Source of the DNA: Viridibacillus arvi
GTDB taxonomy: Bacteria; Bacillota; Bacilli; Bacillales_A; Planococcaceae
Assembly: GCF_001274945.1 (NCBI RefSeq)
Contig: NZ_LILB01000001.1
Location: forward strand, 1,675,111-1,739,110
Direction of reading: 5' to 3'
Length of the DNA stretch: 64,000 nt
In this document: positions 9,818 through 21,013 of the stretch, piece after piece
Numbering within the stretch: position 1 is the first letter of the stretch
Layout: every line of letters begins with the position of its first letter
The notes under the pieces: generated by a model
Databases searched by the model: none
Told to the model about the DNA's origin: nothing
The model's input: only the letters and a program-made list of their open reading frames with translations
Position numbers and translations under genes: made by a program

Positions 9818-10801
9818 TTATTTCCCCTCCATCCAACGGACTGCATCTTTTGCGTGATAAGTAATGATTAAGTCTGCTCCTGCGCGTTTCATACCGAGTA
9901 GTGTTTCTAAAACCGTTTGTTTCTCATCAATCCAGCCATTAATAGATGCTGCTTTGACCATCGCATATTCGCCACTTACATTGTAAGCAACAACGGGTAA
10001 ATCGTAGTTATTACGTACATCGCGTACAATATCTAAGTAAGCCAATGCTGGTTTAACGATTAAGAAATCCGCTCCTTCTTCTACGTCTGAAGTAGCCTCA
10101 CGCATTGCTTCCATACGATTTGCAGGATCCATTTGATATGTTTTACGATCCCCAAATTTAGGTGCACCATCTGCTGCATCACGGAATGGTCCATAGTATG
10201 CTGAAGCATATTTTACTGCATAAGACATGATTGGAACATCTTCAAATCCAGCATCATCTAAGCCTTTACGAATCGCTGCTACAAAACCGTCCATCATATT
10301 AGATGGCGCAATAATGTCTGCTCCCGCCTCTGCTTGAGAAACTGCTGTTTTTGCTAATAAATCTAGTGAAGGATCATTTAAAATCTGTTCTTTATCATTC
10401 ACGACACCACAGTGACCATGAGAAGTAAATTCACATAGGCATGTGTCCGCGATAACCACGATTTCTGGGTAATTCTTTTTCACAAAACGAGTTGCTTCTT
10501 GAACAATACCGTGATTATGGAAAGCTTGAGTACCTACTTCGTCTTTTTCAGCAGGCAAGCCAAAAAGAATAACTGAAGGAATACCTAGTGATACTACTTC
10601 ATCCATTTCCTCAGCTAAACGATCAATTGAAAATTGGAAAACGCCTGGCATAGAAGATACTTCATTTTTAATATTTTCGCCATCCATGACGAAAATGGGA
10701 TAGATGAAATCTTCTTTATGCAAATATGTTTCTTTTACCATTGAACGCATAGTAGCGGATTGACGTAAACGTCTATGTCTTTTAAATGTTAAATCTCTCA
10801 T
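9818..10801 (-). CDS. hemB: Porphobilinogen synthase (5-aminolevulinate dehydratase)
   Basis: The 327-residue enzyme condenses two 5-aminolevulinates to porphobilinogen. The zinc-type cysteine cluster is intact as [14 protein letters not shown] (~119-132). The two active-site lysine regions, [18 protein letters not shown] and [12 protein letters not shown], are also present. The start overlaps the end of hemD by 4 bp and has GAAAGGA upstream. Fourth or fifth step of the co-transcribed haem pathway. Confidence 0.97.
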   Translation of the reverse strand: MRDLTFKRHRRLRQSATMRSMVKETYLHKEDFIYPIFVMDGENIKNEVSSMPGVFQFSIDRLAEEMDEVVSLGIPSVILFGLPAEKDEVGTQAFHNHGIVQEATRFVKKNYPEIVVIADTCLCEFTSHGHCGVVNDKEQILNDPSLDLLAKTAVSQAEAGADIIAPSNMMDGFVAAIRKGLDDAGFEDVPIMSYAVKYASAYYGPFRDAADGAPKFGDRKTYQMDPANRMEAMREATSDVEEGADFLIVKPALAYLDIVRDVRNNYDLPVVAYNVSGEYAMVKAASINGWIDEKQTVLETLLGMKRAGADLIITYHAKDAVRWMEGK

Positions 10802-11562
10802 TTTAGATGTTCCTTTCTATTAGCTAACTCTTGAATCAGTGCTTTCATTGTATAGGTGTGTGGCATTATATCAACTTTAGCTCCCGCTTTAATTAGCGCT
10901 CGCTCTGTGATATGTCCTATGGCTAGAACATTAAATGAATGCCAACCGATTACCTTTGCTACATGTTTAGAAAAAACCTCTACTGCAGATGGACTTGCAA
11001 AGGCAATGCTTACATTTGTCGATTCTTTTAAAAGTGTTAGCAGTTCTGTAGTATGTTCTGTCGTTTGAACCGTTTCGTAGACAGTCCATTCATTAACATG
11101 ACAAGATAAACCTTTTACTATAGTATCCTTTGCCATCGAACCCTTAATAAATTGACAGGATACATTATCTCCCGCAATTGTAGGGAACTCTTGTACAAAT
11201 ACATCTGCACTGAAAGTTGATGGCATAAAATTAATCTCAAAACCTATTTTTTCAAGAGCTTCGGCTGTTTTTGTACCAACAGCAGCCACCTTACATGTCC
11301 ACTCAGATGCCTGGAAATGAAAACGCTGTATTTTACTTATAAAAGCAAGGACCGCATTTTGACTAGTGAAAATAAGCCAATCATATCGCTTACTTTTTTC
11401 AAGTCGTTGTCGGTCCATGTCACTTTTAACCTCATTAACAGTAATAAGCGGTAGGTGTATAGCCTGACCGCCTAATTGTTCAATTTGCTTTTTCACGGAT
11501 GCTGTAACATGTGTGCCTGTTAATACGATTTTGTCTCCACTAAGAGATAAATCATTTTGCAT
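10798..11562 (-). CDS. hemD: Uroporphyrinogen-III synthase
   Basis: This 254-residue protein has the two-lobed HemD layout, with characteristic [18 protein letters not shown] and [12 protein letters not shown] segments. It cyclises hydroxymethylbilane with D-ring inversion to uroporphyrinogen III. HemD sequences diverge strongly, so placement between hemC and hemB supports the call as much as the motifs. It overlaps hemC by 11 bp and hemB by 4 bp, indicating translational coupling. Confidence 0.93.
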   Translation of the reverse strand: MQNDLSLSGDKIVLTGTHVTASVKKQIEQLGGQAIHLPLITVNEVKSDMDRQRLEKSKRYDWLIFTSQNAVLAFISKIQRFHFQASEWTCKVAAVGTKTAEALEKIGFEINFMPSTFSADVFVQEFPTIAGDNVSCQFIKGSMAKDTIVKGLSCHVNEWTVYETVQTTEHTTELLTLLKESTNVSIAFASPSAVEVFSKHVAKVIGWHSFNVLAIGHITERALIKAGAKVDIMPHTYTMKALIQELANRKEHLK

Positions 11563-12484
11563 CTTGCTCAGCCTTTACTTTTTGAATTAAATCAAAGGCT
11601 CCTTGCTCTGTTAAAATACGAGCAACTTCTTCACCAGCTGCTTTAGCATCTTCCATTGTCACTGTTTCTTTATAAATAACAGACGCATCTGGAGCTGCTA
11701 CTAAACCAGTTAGTTCAATTTGTTTTCCATCAAATTTTGCGTAACCTGCGATTGGTACTTGGCAACCGCCATCCATTGCTGCAAGATATGCACGCTCTGC
11801 ATGTGCTTCTTCCCAAGTTGCTTTGTCTGTTAATTTAGCAAGTTCAGCTAATAATTCAGCATCATCACTACGACACTCGATACCTAGAGAACCTTGTCCA
11901 ACAGCTGGGATACACATTTCAGCAGATAAGTATTCTGTTACGACATCTTGACTCCAGCCTAGTCGTTTAAGACCTGCTGCAGCTAAAATAATCGCATCAT
12001 ATTCGCCCGTTTCAAGTTTCGCTAAACGTGTATCTACGTTTCCACGAATCCATTTGATTTCGATATCTGGACGTTGGGCTAATAATTGTGCACTGCGTCG
12101 TAAGCTACTCGTTCCAACAATAGCACCTTTTGGTAGATCCGCAAATTTTACATGACCTTTTGAAATGAAAGCATCACGTGCATCTTCACGTGGAGGGATA
12201 CAGCCAATTACAAGCCCCTCTGGTAGAATTGCTGGCATGTCTTTCATACTGTGGACAGCAAAATCAATTCCTTTATCAAAAAGTTCTTGTTCGATTTCTT
12301 TTACAAATAGTCCTTTACCGCCTACTTTAGAAAGTTGGACATCTAAAATTTGGTCACCTTTAGTCACGATTTCTTTGACTTCAAATTCAAACGGAGCCCC
12401 CGCCTGCTTCATTTGATTGATAAACCAATTAGTTTGCGTTAAAGCAAGTTTACTTCTTCTTGAACCTACTACTATTTTTCTCAC
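11552..12484 (-). CDS. hemC: Porphobilinogen deaminase (hydroxymethylbilane synthase)
   Basis: The 310-residue enzyme links four porphobilinogens into hydroxymethylbilane. The cysteine that carries the dipyrromethane cofactor is in [13 protein letters not shown] (~241). The Arg-rich substrate segments [12 protein letters not shown] and [11 protein letters not shown] are intact. The start is a GTG with AGAAAGG upstream. It overlaps hemD. Confidence 0.97.
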   Translation of the reverse strand: MRKIVVGSRRSKLALTQTNWFINQMKQAGAPFEFEVKEIVTKGDQILDVQLSKVGGKGLFVKEIEQELFDKGIDFAVHSMKDMPAILPEGLVIGCIPPREDARDAFISKGHVKFADLPKGAIVGTSSLRRSAQLLAQRPDIEIKWIRGNVDTRLAKLETGEYDAIILAAAGLKRLGWSQDVVTEYLSAEMCIPAVGQGSLGIECRSDDAELLAELAKLTDKATWEEAHAERAYLAAMDGGCQVPIAGYAKFDGKQIELTGLVAAPDASVIYKETVTMEDAKAAGEEVARILTEQGAFDLIQKVKAEQDAK

Positions 12485-12502
12485 AATAATCCAACCTTTC
12501 TA

Positions 12503-13333
12503 TTAATACCAAAGATGAAAATCAGACAATCTACTTCCTAAAAAGAAATTGATGATTACAAACAGAAATGCATACACATGAGCCCACGCATAACCTGTCG
12601 AATGTAATTTCCCTTTTCGATTTCCATATATGATGAAACAATATATTAACAACGAAACAAATGAACCAACAATTTTCACATCAAATACAGATACGTTATC
12701 TAATGTTAAATATGCCCATTGTAGGCCTAAAATTAAACTTATTAATAATAACGGAATACCCGTTAATAATGAAGCTGTCATTCCTTGCTCAGTTTGCTGT
12801 AATGATGGAAGTCTCGTCCATTGCTTCGTCCATTTCTTTTTCTTTAATACATTATATAAAATCAAATATAATGTCGAAAAAACAAACGATAGTGAGAATG
12901 CCACATACGAAAGTATTGCGAATGTAATATGGATAAATAAAAGCTCAGAGCTTAGTGCCTCACCTACTGGCGACTGTGCAATTTGCGATGGTGCAAATGT
13001 ATGAATCGTCATAAAGATGAATCCAATTACGTTGATGAAGAATACTGGTAAATCTACTCGATACACACAATGTAAAAGAATCGAAATGGTTATTAATAAC
13101 CAAGCGTAGAAATAGATTCCTTCAAACAACGATAATATAGGGAAACGATGCGTCTCCACTATATACATTACTAAAAATACTGATTGTAAAACCCATACGA
13201 TGGAAAGTAGCCAAAATGCAACACGGTGAGCTTTTGCATCCTTATTTAAATAATCTATAAAATAGAATACAAGACTGATTGCATATAAGACGACCATCGC
13301 TTCATGTAGTCTTGTCATCGTCAAATCAGCCAT
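12503..13333 (-). CDS. hemX: HemX, CcsA-like membrane protein of the haem operon
   Basis: The 276-residue protein is almost entirely hydrophobic, with about eight predicted membrane helices, and resembles the cytochrome c assembly (CcsA/CcmC-like) family. It occupies the hemX position between hemA and hemC. In Bacillus subtilis HemX lowers the level of glutamyl-tRNA reductase. Start ATG with AAAGGAG at good spacing. Biochemical function in this organism is inferred from position. Confidence 0.93.
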   Translation of the reverse strand: MADLTMTRLHEAMVVLYAISLVFYFIDYLNKDAKAHRVAFWLLSIVWVLQSVFLVMYIVETHRFPILSLFEGIYFYAWLLITISILLHCVYRVDLPVFFINVIGFIFMTIHTFAPSQIAQSPVGEALSSELLFIHITFAILSYVAFSLSFVFSTLYLILYNVLKKKKWTKQWTRLPSLQQTEQGMTASLLTGIPLLLISLILGLQWAYLTLDNVSVFDVKIVGSFVSLLIYCFIIYGNRKGKLHSTGYAWAHVYAFLFVIINFFLGSRLSDFHLWY

Positions 13334-13433
13334 AACTTACTCCTTTATTTTTAACTTTATCGCAAAAAAAAGACGATTCCGCATCTATTAGTTTACCATA
13401 CAGATACGAAAACGCCTCCTAAACAAATTTCAT

Positions 13434-14798
13434 TTAATATGATAATCCAGGACTAGAAGATTGTGCTTCTTCTGCTGTTTTTTGCATTCGATTTTTTTCT
13501 TCTAACTGGTGCTTTTTCACTTCATCTTGCACTTCATTTTCAATTCCGAAGATTTGTTGGAATAGCTGTAATTGTTCATTTGCTTTTGCTGAACTAGCCA
13601 TTTCCTTAACTTGCAGAATTGGTTCTTTTAATAATTGATTAATAATTGATTTAGTATGCTTACTTAACACCTTTTTCTCACGATCTGTTAAATCAGGCAT
13701 TTTGTTTTCGATACTTAGCATTGTTTCCTCTTGAATTGTTGCTGCTTTTTTACGAAGCGCAGCAATTACAGGTACTACACCAAGTGTTGATAACCAGTCT
13801 TGGAATTCATGAATTTCAGTGTCAATCATTGACGAAATTTGCTTAGCAGCACGTTCACGCTCAGCAAGGTTTGCCTCAACTATGCCTTGTAAATCATCAA
13901 TATCATATAGGAAGACATTTGGTAAATCACCAATACGTGGATCTAAGTCACGCGGTACAGCGATATCTACCATGAATAATGGTTTCCCTTTTCTTAAACG
14001 TTCAACAAATTGCATTAATTCAAAATCAATAACATAGTCTGTCGCACCAGTTGAACTGATTAAAATATCAGCTTCAAGAAGTGTACATTGGAGCTCTTGC
14101 ATTGATTTTGCTGTTCCTTCAAACTTAGAAGCAAGTAACTCAGCTTTTTCAAATGTACGATTAATCACCGTTACTTTACCAACACCACTACCATACAAAT
14201 TTTGAGTCGCTAATTCACCCATTTTACCTGCGCCTAAAATAGCAACATGTTTTTGTTGTAATGATCCGAAGATTTTCTTAGCAAGTTCTACAGCAGCATA
14301 AGAAACAGAAACTGCATTTTCGCCGATAGCTGTTTCACCATGCGCGCGTTTTGCGAAAGTAATCGCTTGCTTAAATAGTTTATTGTAAACCGTACCAGTT
14401 GCACCGATTTGTTGTCCATTTAAGAAGCTAGTACGCACTTGTCCAAGAATTTGTGTTTCCCCAAGTACCATTGAATCTATCCCAGCAGTAACGCGGAACA
14501 AATGCTCCATCGACTGTTCATCTTCACGAATATATAAATGTGCAGAAAAAGTTTCAACAGGAACTTTAAACCAATCTGCCAAAAATTGTTTTATATAGTG
14601 ACGTCCAGTATGCAATTGATCGACTACAGCATACACTTCTGTTCGGTTACATGTAGATACAATTACGTTCTCTAATATGCTTTTTTCACTTTGAAGAGCT
14701 CTCATAGCATTCGGTATTTCACTCTCAATAAATGAGAATTTTTCACGAATCTCTACTGGAGCTGTCTTATAATTCAAGCCTACTACGATGGTATGCAT
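13434..14798 (-). CDS. hemA: Glutamyl-tRNA reductase
   Basis: HemA reduces glutamyl-tRNA to glutamate-1-semialdehyde, the rate-setting step of C5 haem synthesis. The catalytic cysteine is in [11 protein letters not shown] (~50), followed by the NADPH-binding GAGKMGELA and the helical C-terminal dimerisation domain. I place the start at the ATG at 14796-14798 ([14 protein letters not shown]), which matches the usual HemA N-terminus and has AGAGGTG 9 nt upstream. An upstream in-frame GTG at 14810 overlaps that ribosome-binding site. First gene of the haem operon, downstream of a PerR-box-like site. Confidence 0.96.
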   Translation of the reverse strand: MHTIVVGLNYKTAPVEIREKFSFIESEIPNAMRALQSEKSILENVIVSTCNRTEVYAVVDQLHTGRHYIKQFLADWFKVPVETFSAHLYIREDEQSMEHLFRVTAGIDSMVLGETQILGQVRTSFLNGQQIGATGTVYNKLFKQAITFAKRAHGETAIGENAVSVSYAAVELAKKIFGSLQQKHVAILGAGKMGELATQNLYGSGVGKVTVINRTFEKAELLASKFEGTAKSMQELQCTLLEADILISSTGATDYVIDFELMQFVERLRKGKPLFMVDIAVPRDLDPRIGDLPNVFLYDIDDLQGIVEANLAERERAAKQISSMIDTEIHEFQDWLSTLGVVPVIAALRKKAATIQEETMLSIENKMPDLTDREKKVLSKHTKSIINQLLKEPILQVKEMASSAKANEQLQLFQQIFGIENEVQDEVKKHQLEEKNRMQKTAEEAQSSSPGLSY

Positions 14799-14839
14799 GA
14801 AATCATACACCTCTCACGTTCATCTAATTCACGATTTCT

Positions 14840-14845
14840 ATTATA
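14840..14845 (-). promoter_or_regulatory. Candidate -10 element upstream of hemA
   Basis: A perfect TATAAT occurs on the minus strand 42 bp upstream of the hemA start. No good -35 lies at 16-18 bp, so the promoter is weak or needs an activator. Confidence 0.4.
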
Positions 14846-14913
14846 GCATAAATGTCAGTCACGGCTAGTTTTAATTGTGAACGGCATATGAATGATAATA
14901 GCACTCGCCTTAT

Positions 14914-14928
14914 TTAGAATTATTATAA
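14914..14928. promoter_or_regulatory. PerR-box-like operator upstream of hemA
   Basis: The plus-strand 15-mer TTAGAATTATTATAA matches the 7-1-7 Per-box consensus TTATAATTATTATAA at 14 of 15 positions. It lies upstream of the haem operon, which is a known PerR target in Bacillus subtilis. No Fur-type TGATAAT half-sites are present. Confidence 0.72.
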
Positions 14929-15020
14929 TGTAAGTGTATCAAAAAATTTGTCGAACAACAACCATATTGCTTCATATATTATTTTCCCCAAACGAGCACA
15001 TAACTATTCAAGAAATAACA

Positions 15021-15052
15021 AAAGAGCGCAAGAAACTATCACTCGCGCTCTT
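15021..15052 (-). terminator. Terminator after ysxC
   Basis: The arms AAGAGCGC and GCGCTCTT enclose a 15-nt loop, followed on the minus strand by a T-rich tract. It ends the lonA-ysxC transcript before hemA. Confidence 0.75.
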
Positions 15053-15064
15053 GCTATGAAACTG

Positions 15065-15646
15065 TTACATTCTTTTTTCAATTTCTGCCCAAGCTTGGTC
15101 CATGCCCATGCTTTTTTCAGAAGAAAATAAAATAAGTGGATCATTTGGATCCATATCCAATACATCTTTCACCACTTTTTTATGTTTTTCCCATTTACCT
15201 TTTACAATCTTATCAGCTTTCGTTGCAACAACGATACATGGGATATTGTAATGTTTTAAGAAATCATACATCATACAGTCATCAACTGTAGGTTTATGAC
15301 GAATATCTACAATCAACACAACCGCTTTTAATAATGATCGGCTAGTGAAATATTGTTCAATCATTCGTCCCCAAGCTTCACGCTCAGATTTTGAAACTTT
15401 AGCATAACCATAACCTGGAACATCCACAAAGAACAATTGCTCTTCAATTTTATAAAAATTTAGTGTTTGCGTTTTCCCTGGTTTAGATGAAATACGCGCC
15501 ATACTTTTACGCCCAATCATTCGATTGATAAAAGATGACTTCCCTACATTTGATCGTCCTGCCAAAGCGAACTCTGGCAGACCATCTTCTGGATATTGTG
15601 CTGGTCGTACTGCACTAATGACCATTTCTACATTATTAACTTTCAT
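15065..15646 (-). CDS. ysxC: Ribosome-biogenesis GTPase YsxC/EngB
   Basis: The 193-residue GTPase has G1 [10 protein letters not shown]2 region PGKTQT, G3 DVPGYGYA and G4 TKADK in order, with normal EngB length. It acts in 50S ribosomal subunit assembly and is essential in Bacillus subtilis. Its ATG overlaps the lonA stop by 4 bp, and GGAGG precedes it, so it is translationally coupled to lonA as in other Bacillales. Confidence 0.97.
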   Translation of the reverse strand: MKVNNVEMVISAVRPAQYPEDGLPEFALAGRSNVGKSSFINRMIGRKSMARISSKPGKTQTLNFYKIEEQLFFVDVPGYGYAKVSKSEREAWGRMIEQYFTSRSLLKAVVLIVDIRHKPTVDDCMMYDFLKHYNIPCIVVATKADKIVKGKWEKHKKVVKDVLDMDPNDPLILFSSEKSMGMDQAWAEIEKRM

Positions 15647-17970
15647 ATTTCTCCTCCGTCTAACGCTATTTCCAGTACTTCATCTGCGTTTGACACTATC
15701 TTAAATGAAAGCTGTTCACGAACACTATCTGGTATATCATCAATATCGCGTTCATTATCTTTCGGTAAAATAATTGTCGTTAAGCCTGCACGATGCGCCC
15801 CTAACGTTTTTTCTTTCAAACCACCAATTGGTAATACTCGTCCACGCAACGTCACTTCACCCGTCATTCCTACTTCTCGTCGGATTGGACGTTTCGTTAT
15901 GGCAGATGTGATAGCTGTAACCATTGTAATCCCCGCTGATGGACCATCTTTTGGTACGGCACCTTCTGGCACGTGAATGTGAATATCATGTTTATCAAAG
16001 AATTCTGGGTCAATATTCAGGTCCTCTGATTTTGAACGGACATAAGATAAGGCCGTTTGAGCAGATTCCTTCATCACGTCTCCTAGCTTACCAGTTAACT
16101 GCAATTTGCCTTTACCAGGAGTTAATGACACTTCAATCTGTAAAGTATCACCACCAACCGTTGTATACGCTAATCCTGTTGCCACACCTATTTGATTTTC
16201 TGTTTCAGCTTGTCCGTAATGGAAACGATGTTTTCCAAGAATATCTTCAAGATTCTTAGCCGCCATTACCACACGTTTTTTATCACCTGCAACAATTTGC
16301 ATCGCTGCTTTACGGCATAATGTTGCAATTTGACGTTCTAATCCTCGAACACCTGCTTCGCGCGTATAATATCGAATTAAATCAATTATAGCATCATCAC
16401 GAATTTGCAATTGTGCCTTTGATAAACCATGCTCTTTCAGTTGTTTCGGTAGAAGATGTTTTTTCGAAATTTCATGCTTTTCTTGCTCTGTATAACCCGC
16501 GATTGTAATGATTTCCATACGATCAAGCAATGGGCCAGGAATCGTACTTAAATCATTTGCTGTCGCAACAAATAATACATTTGATAAATCATATGTTTCT
16601 TCAATATAATGATCACTAAATGAATTGTTTTGCTCTGGATCTAATACTTCAAGCATAGCAGCAGAAGGATCTCCTCGGAAATCGTTTGACATCTTATCGA
16701 TTTCATCAAGTAAAAATACAGGGTTTACTGTACCGGCCTTTTTCATACCTTGTATGATACGTCCTGGCATTGCACCCACGTAAGTTCTTCTGTGTCCACG
16801 AATTTCAGACTCATCACGTACACCACCAAGTGAAATACGGACAAATTTACGATTTAATGCTTCTGCAATCGATTTCGCCAAAGAAGTTTTACCTACTCCA
16901 GGAGGTCCCGCCAAACATAAAATAGGGCCACGTAAAGATTGTTTTAATTGTCGAACTGATAAATATTCAAGAATACGTTCCTTTACTTTATCAAGTCCTT
17001 CATGATCACGATTTAAAACTTTTTCTGCCATTTTAATATCATGTCTATCTTCAGTCTTTTCTTTCCATGGTAATGCAACTAGCCAATCAATATAACTACG
17101 AATAACGCCACTTTCAGCTGCTGCTGCAGGCAATTTTTCGTATCGATCCAATTCTTTATACGCCACTTTTAATGTAGCTTCAGGCATTCCTGATTCTTGG
17201 ATTTTCTTTTTCAGCTCAGATACTTCACCTGTTTTGCCTTCACGATCGCCAAGTTCAGTTTGGATTGCCTTCATTTGTTCACGTAAATAGAATTCCTTTT
17301 GCGCTTTTTCCATAGCACGTTTTACTTTAGAGCTAATCTTTTTCTCAAGATTCAATACTTCCTGCTCATCATGTAAACGTTGAATTAATATTTCCAAACG
17401 CTCTTTTACGTCGATGATTTTAAGAATCTCTTGTTTACCAGTAATTTTCAACGGCAAATAAGAAGCAACCATATCTGCAAAGCGTCCTGGTTCTTCAATA
17501 TCAGCAACAGTATCATATGTTTCTGTAGTTACTTTACTGGAAGCTTTTGAGTACTTTTCAAAATAAGTAAGAAGTGTGCGCATTAATGCTTCTGTTTCAG
17601 CATCCACAGTTTTTGAATCTTCGAAGTTCTCTATTTCTACAACTGCAAATTCTTCTCCATCGCGATAATCAACTACTTTAGCACGATTTAGTCCTTCAAC
17701 TAGTACACGAATTGTTCCATTTGGTAACTTTAGCATTTGTTTTACATATGCGACTGTACCGACTGTGTATAAATCATCCGGCGTAGGGTTTTCAATGCTC
17801 ATCTCTTTTTGAGTGACTAAGAAGATAAGATTATCTTCCAACATTGCATGTTCAAGAGCTGCTACAGAGCGCTCACGACCTACATCGATATGTAATACCA
17901 TTGTGGGATAAACGAGTAAACCTCTCAAAGGCAATAATGGGATATCTTTTGTTCTTTTTACTTCAGTCAT
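15643..17970 (-). CDS. lonA: ATP-dependent protease LonA
   Basis: Lon degrades misfolded and regulatory proteins in the cytoplasm. The layout is canonical: N-terminal substrate domain ([13 protein letters not shown]...), coiled region, AAA+ module with Walker [10 protein letters not shown] (~356) and Walker [10 protein letters not shown], and the serine-lysine protease domain with catalytic Ser in PKDGPSAGI (~675) and Lys in [10 protein letters not shown] (~718). I start it at ATG 17968-17970 (MTEVKRTKD), which has GGAGGTGATC 6-9 nt upstream. A start 18 bp further upstream would place that site inside the gene. lonB, which usually lies between clpX and lonA, is absent. Confidence 0.97.
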   Translation of the reverse strand: MTEVKRTKDIPLLPLRGLLVYPTMVLHIDVGRERSVAALEHAMLEDNLIFLVTQKEMSIENPTPDDLYTVGTVAYVKQMLKLPNGTIRVLVEGLNRAKVVDYRDGEEFAVVEIENFEDSKTVDAETEALMRTLLTYFEKYSKASSKVTTETYDTVADIEEPGRFADMVASYLPLKITGKQEILKIIDVKERLEILIQRLHDEQEVLNLEKKISSKVKRAMEKAQKEFYLREQMKAIQTELGDREGKTGEVSELKKKIQESGMPEATLKVAYKELDRYEKLPAAAAESGVIRSYIDWLVALPWKEKTEDRHDIKMAEKVLNRDHEGLDKVKERILEYLSVRQLKQSLRGPILCLAGPPGVGKTSLAKSIAEALNRKFVRISLGGVRDESEIRGHRRTYVGAMPGRIIQGMKKAGTVNPVFLLDEIDKMSNDFRGDPSAAMLEVLDPEQNNSFSDHYIEETYDLSNVLFVATANDLSTIPGPLLDRMEIITIAGYTEQEKHEISKKHLLPKQLKEHGLSKAQLQIRDDAIIDLIRYYTREAGVRGLERQIATLCRKAAMQIVAGDKKRVVMAAKNLEDILGKHRFHYGQAETENQIGVATGLAYTTVGGDTLQIEVSLTPGKGKLQLTGKLGDVMKESAQTALSYVRSKSEDLNIDPEFFDKHDIHIHVPEGAVPKDGPSAGITMVTAITSAITKRPIRREVGMTGEVTLRGRVLPIGGLKEKTLGAHRAGLTTIILPKDNERDIDDIPDSVREQLSFKIVSNADEVLEIALDGGEI

Positions 17971-18157
17971 GCGGGTGATCACCTCCATTAGATTTTGTCC
18001 GATTTACCCGCAAATCAAACATTATTAATTACAGAAATGATTACCATTTCAATTTCACTCTTCATAAGTGTTTATCGACTGAATTTTATTTTAAAAAAAG
18101 CCAGCTTTCGAGTAGTGCTGTTTGGCACTTTTTCGAAGCCAGCTTTTCAATCAGTTA

Positions 18158-19426
18158 TTAAGCAGATGTTTTTTCGCTGTCTGATTTTAACTCAGTTCCA
18201 TCTTCAAGTAGAAGTTTTGGACGAGCTTTTTCTGTAATCGTTTCTTTCGTAATGATACATTTTGCAATATCATCGCGAGAAGGTAGTTCAAACATAACAT
18301 CTAACATAATGTTTTCAATAATTGAGCGTAAACCACGAGCACCTGTTTTGCGTTCGATTGCTTCTTTAGCAATTTCCAATAATGCATCTTGATTGAACTC
18401 AAGTTCAACATCATCAAGAGCTAGCATTTTTTGATATTGTTTAGAAAGCGCGTTTTTAGGCTCAGTTAAAATTTGAACAAGCGTTTCAGCATCTAGCTGT
18501 TCTAGACTTGCTAATACCGGAAGACGACCAATAAATTCAGGAATTAAACCAAATTTCAATAGATCTTCTGGGATTAAATACTTCATCAAGTTATTATCTT
18601 CAGGTTCATCTTTCTTACCATTCGAACCGAAGCCAATTACTTTTTGGCCTAAACGACGCTTAATGATAGATTCAATTCCGTCGAATGCTCCACCAACAAT
18701 GAATAAGATATTAGTTGTATCGATTTGGATAAATTCTTGATGTGGGTGTTTACGTCCACCTTGTGGAGGAACGCTAGCAACTGTGCCTTCTAAAATTTTC
18801 AGAAGGGCTTGTTGTACACCTTCACCAGATACATCACGTGTAATCGATGGGTTTTCTGATTTTCGGGCTACTTTATCGATTTCATCAATATAAATAATCC
18901 CTTTTTCAGCACGTTCGATATCATAATCTGCTGATTGGATTAGTTTAAGTAGAATGTTCTCAACATCCTCACCCACATAACCAGCTTCAGTTAAAGATGT
19001 AGCATCCGCAATAGCAAACGGTACATCAATAATACGCGCTAATGTTTGGGCTAGTAATGTTTTACCACTACCAGTTGGTCCGATTAAAACGATATTTGAT
19101 TTTGAAAGTTCTACATCGTCAATTACACTGTTAGAGTTTACACGTTTATAGTGATTATATACTGCAACAGATAGGGCTTTTTTTGCACGCTCTTGACCGA
19201 TGACATAATCATCCAAAATTGCAAGAATCTCTTTCGGTTTCGGAATATCTTTTAGTTCTACTTCTTCTTCTGTACCTAGTTCTTCAACTACGATTTCAGA
19301 ACACAACTCGATACATTCATCACAAATATATACACCTGGTCCTGCAACCAGTTTACGAACTTGTTCTTGTGGTTTGCCACAGAATGAGCATTTTAAGTTG
19401 CCTTTTTCGTCATTAAATTTGAACAA
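18158..19426 (-). CDS. clpX: ATP-dependent unfoldase ClpX
   Basis: The 422-residue ClpXP unfoldase has an N-terminal zinc-binding domain (CSFCGKPQ...CDECIELC), Walker [12 protein letters not shown] (~115), Walker [14 protein letters not shown], the GYVGEDVE pore loop and an IGF loop (KVIGFGSN) for ClpP docking. The start is a TTG with AGGGGTG upstream. It lies downstream of tig, the conserved arrangement. Confidence 0.97.
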   Translation of the reverse strand: MFKFNDEKGNLKCSFCGKPQEQVRKLVAGPGVYICDECIELCSEIVVEELGTEEEVELKDIPKPKEILAILDDYVIGQERAKKALSVAVYNHYKRVNSNSVIDDVELSKSNIVLIGPTGSGKTLLAQTLARIIDVPFAIADATSLTEAGYVGEDVENILLKLIQSADYDIERAEKGIIYIDEIDKVARKSENPSITRDVSGEGVQQALLKILEGTVASVPPQGGRKHPHQEFIQIDTTNILFIVGGAFDGIESIIKRRLGQKVIGFGSNGKKDEPEDNNLMKYLIPEDLLKFGLIPEFIGRLPVLASLEQLDAETLVQILTEPKNALSKQYQKMLALDDVELEFNQDALLEIAKEAIERKTGARGLRSIIENIMLDVMFELPSRDDIAKCIITKETITEKARPKLLLEDGTELKSDSEKTSA

Positions 19427-19564
19427 TTATTTCACCCCTATTCAAACAATAATGTTACAAGATTACGTTAACATTATCAAATATAATGATTTTGTATAGC
19501 TTGTAACACTTTGCTATCTTATTCTCTCTATGTATTCAAAGTGCTAATTATGTATGTGATAAAA

Positions 19565-19592
19565 CAAGGTACGCTGAAAATCACGTACCTTG
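19565..19592 (-). terminator. Terminator after tig
   Basis: The arms CAAGGTACG and CGTACCTTG form a 9-bp stem with a 10-nt loop and a following TTTTAT tract on the minus strand. It lies 30 bp after the tig stop. Confidence 0.75.
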
Positions 19593-19621
19593 TCCTATCA
19601 ATTCATGGTGCTATTTAAATA

Positions 19622-20908
19622 TTACTCAGTAATTTTTGCGTTATCAGCTAAGAATTCAACTGTTTTTTGGATTTTGATATCGTGTTCTAAAACATGAGTA
19701 CCACCTAAAGCAGTTTTAATTTGTTCTGCATCCATACCGAATTGTGCAGACATTTTTTCTAATTCAGCAGTTAAATCTTCTTCAGTTACTTCGATTTTTT
19801 CTGCTTCAGCAATTGCTTCTAAAACTAATGATACACGAACGCGGCTTTCAGCGTCAGTTTTCATTTGGCCACGAAGAGCTGCTTCGTCTTGACCTGAGAA
19901 TTGGTAGTAAAGATCAAGATTCATACCTTGCATTTGAAGGCGTTGAGTGAATTCTTGCATCATACGATCAATTTCAGTGTTAATCATAGCTTCTGGAATA
20001 TCCATTGAAGCGTTAGATGCTGCTTTTTCTACTAGTTCATCACGTAGAGCTGTTTCAGAAGCTGTTGCTTTTTCAGCTGCAGTTTTTTCTTTTAGTTTAG
20101 TACGTAGAGCATCTAAACCTTCAACTTCGCTATCGATTTCTTTTGCAAGATCATCGTTTAGCTCAGGAAGTTCTTTACCTTTAACTTCATTAATAGTTAC
20201 TTTGAAAGTAGCTTGTTTACCAGCTAACTCAGCAGCATGGTATTCTTCTGGGAAAGTTACTTCAACTTCTTTAGCTTCGCCAGTTTTTGCACCTACTAAT
20301 TGTTCCTCGAATCCTGGGATGAATGAACCAGAACCGATTTCAAGTGAGTAGTTGTCGCCTTTTCCGCCTTCGAATGCTTCGCCATCAACGAAACCTTCGA
20401 AATCGATTACTGCAGTATCGCCAGTTACGATTGCTTGATCTTCTTTAACAACTAGCTCAGCTAGACGTTCTTGTTGCTCTTTTAATTGAGCTTCAATTTC
20501 TTCATCAGTTACAGCAGTATCTTGTTTAGTCACTTCTAAACCTTTATAGTCACCAAGAGTTACTTCTGGGCGAACAGTTACTTTCGCTGTGAATGTGAAC
20601 GCTTCGTTTTTATTGATTGCTTCGAAGTCGATTTCTGGTTGATCAACTGGTTCTACTCCAGCTTCATCAAGAGCTAATGGGTAGTTACCATTTACTAAGA
20701 TTTCTAATGCATCTTGGTATAATGATTCAACACCAAAGCGTTGTTCGAACATTTGACGAGGCATTTTACCTTTACGGAAGCCCGGTACGTTAATTTGTTT
20801 TACTACTTTTTTGAAAGCTTGATCTAAAGCTTCATTTACTTTTTCAGCAGATACTTCTACTGTTAATAATCCAGTATTACCTTCTTGTTTTTCCCATTTC
20901 ACTGACAT
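19622..20908 (-). CDS. tig: Trigger factor (ribosome-associated chaperone)
   Basis: The 428-residue protein has the ribosome-binding signature [17 protein letters not shown] (~43-60), a central FKBP-type prolyl isomerase domain (~160-245) and a helical C-terminal chaperone domain. It binds nascent chains at the ribosome exit tunnel. Start ATG with GGAGGTAG upstream. It is flanked by ysoA and clpX as in Bacillus subtilis. Confidence 0.97.
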   Translation of the reverse strand: MSVKWEKQEGNTGLLTVEVSAEKVNEALDQAFKKVVKQINVPGFRKGKMPRQMFEQRFGVESLYQDALEILVNGNYPLALDEAGVEPVDQPEIDFEAINKNEAFTFTAKVTVRPEVTLGDYKGLEVTKQDTAVTDEEIEAQLKEQQERLAELVVKEDQAIVTGDTAVIDFEGFVDGEAFEGGKGDNYSLEIGSGSFIPGFEEQLVGAKTGEAKEVEVTFPEEYHAAELAGKQATFKVTINEVKGKELPELNDDLAKEIDSEVEGLDALRTKLKEKTAAEKATASETALRDELVEKAASNASMDIPEAMINTEIDRMMQEFTQRLQMQGMNLDLYYQFSGQDEAALRGQMKTDAESRVRVSLVLEAIAEAEKIEVTEEDLTAELEKMSAQFGMDAEQIKTALGGTHVLEHDIKIQKTVEFLADNAKITE

Positions 20909-20979
20909 TTATTCTACCTCCAAAAATAATTTCAAATGTTAGACAATTCATTCGTTTTTACGATTTTGACAACCATTTT

Positions 20980-21007
20980 AGTATATCATAGATAGCTATA
21001 CTTTCAA
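20980..21007 (-). promoter_or_regulatory. Promoter of tig
   Basis: On the minus strand TTGAAA (21002-21007) and TATACT (20980-20985) are 16 bp apart, with an extended TGA just before the -10. It lies about 70 bp upstream of the tig start. Confidence 0.65.
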
Positions 21008-21013
21008 CTTATT

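Noticed and set aside
12630-13004. Plus-strand open frames opposite hemX
   Set aside because: They are antisense to a well-supported membrane-protein gene, lack ribosome-binding sites and show low-complexity shadow composition.
18098-18160. Hairpin and repeated AGCCAGCTTT between lonA and clpX, considered as a clpX terminator
   Set aside because: The AGCCAGCTTT copies are direct, not inverted, and only a 5-bp inner stem (AGTGC/GCACT) forms, so a terminator is not supported on the minus strand.
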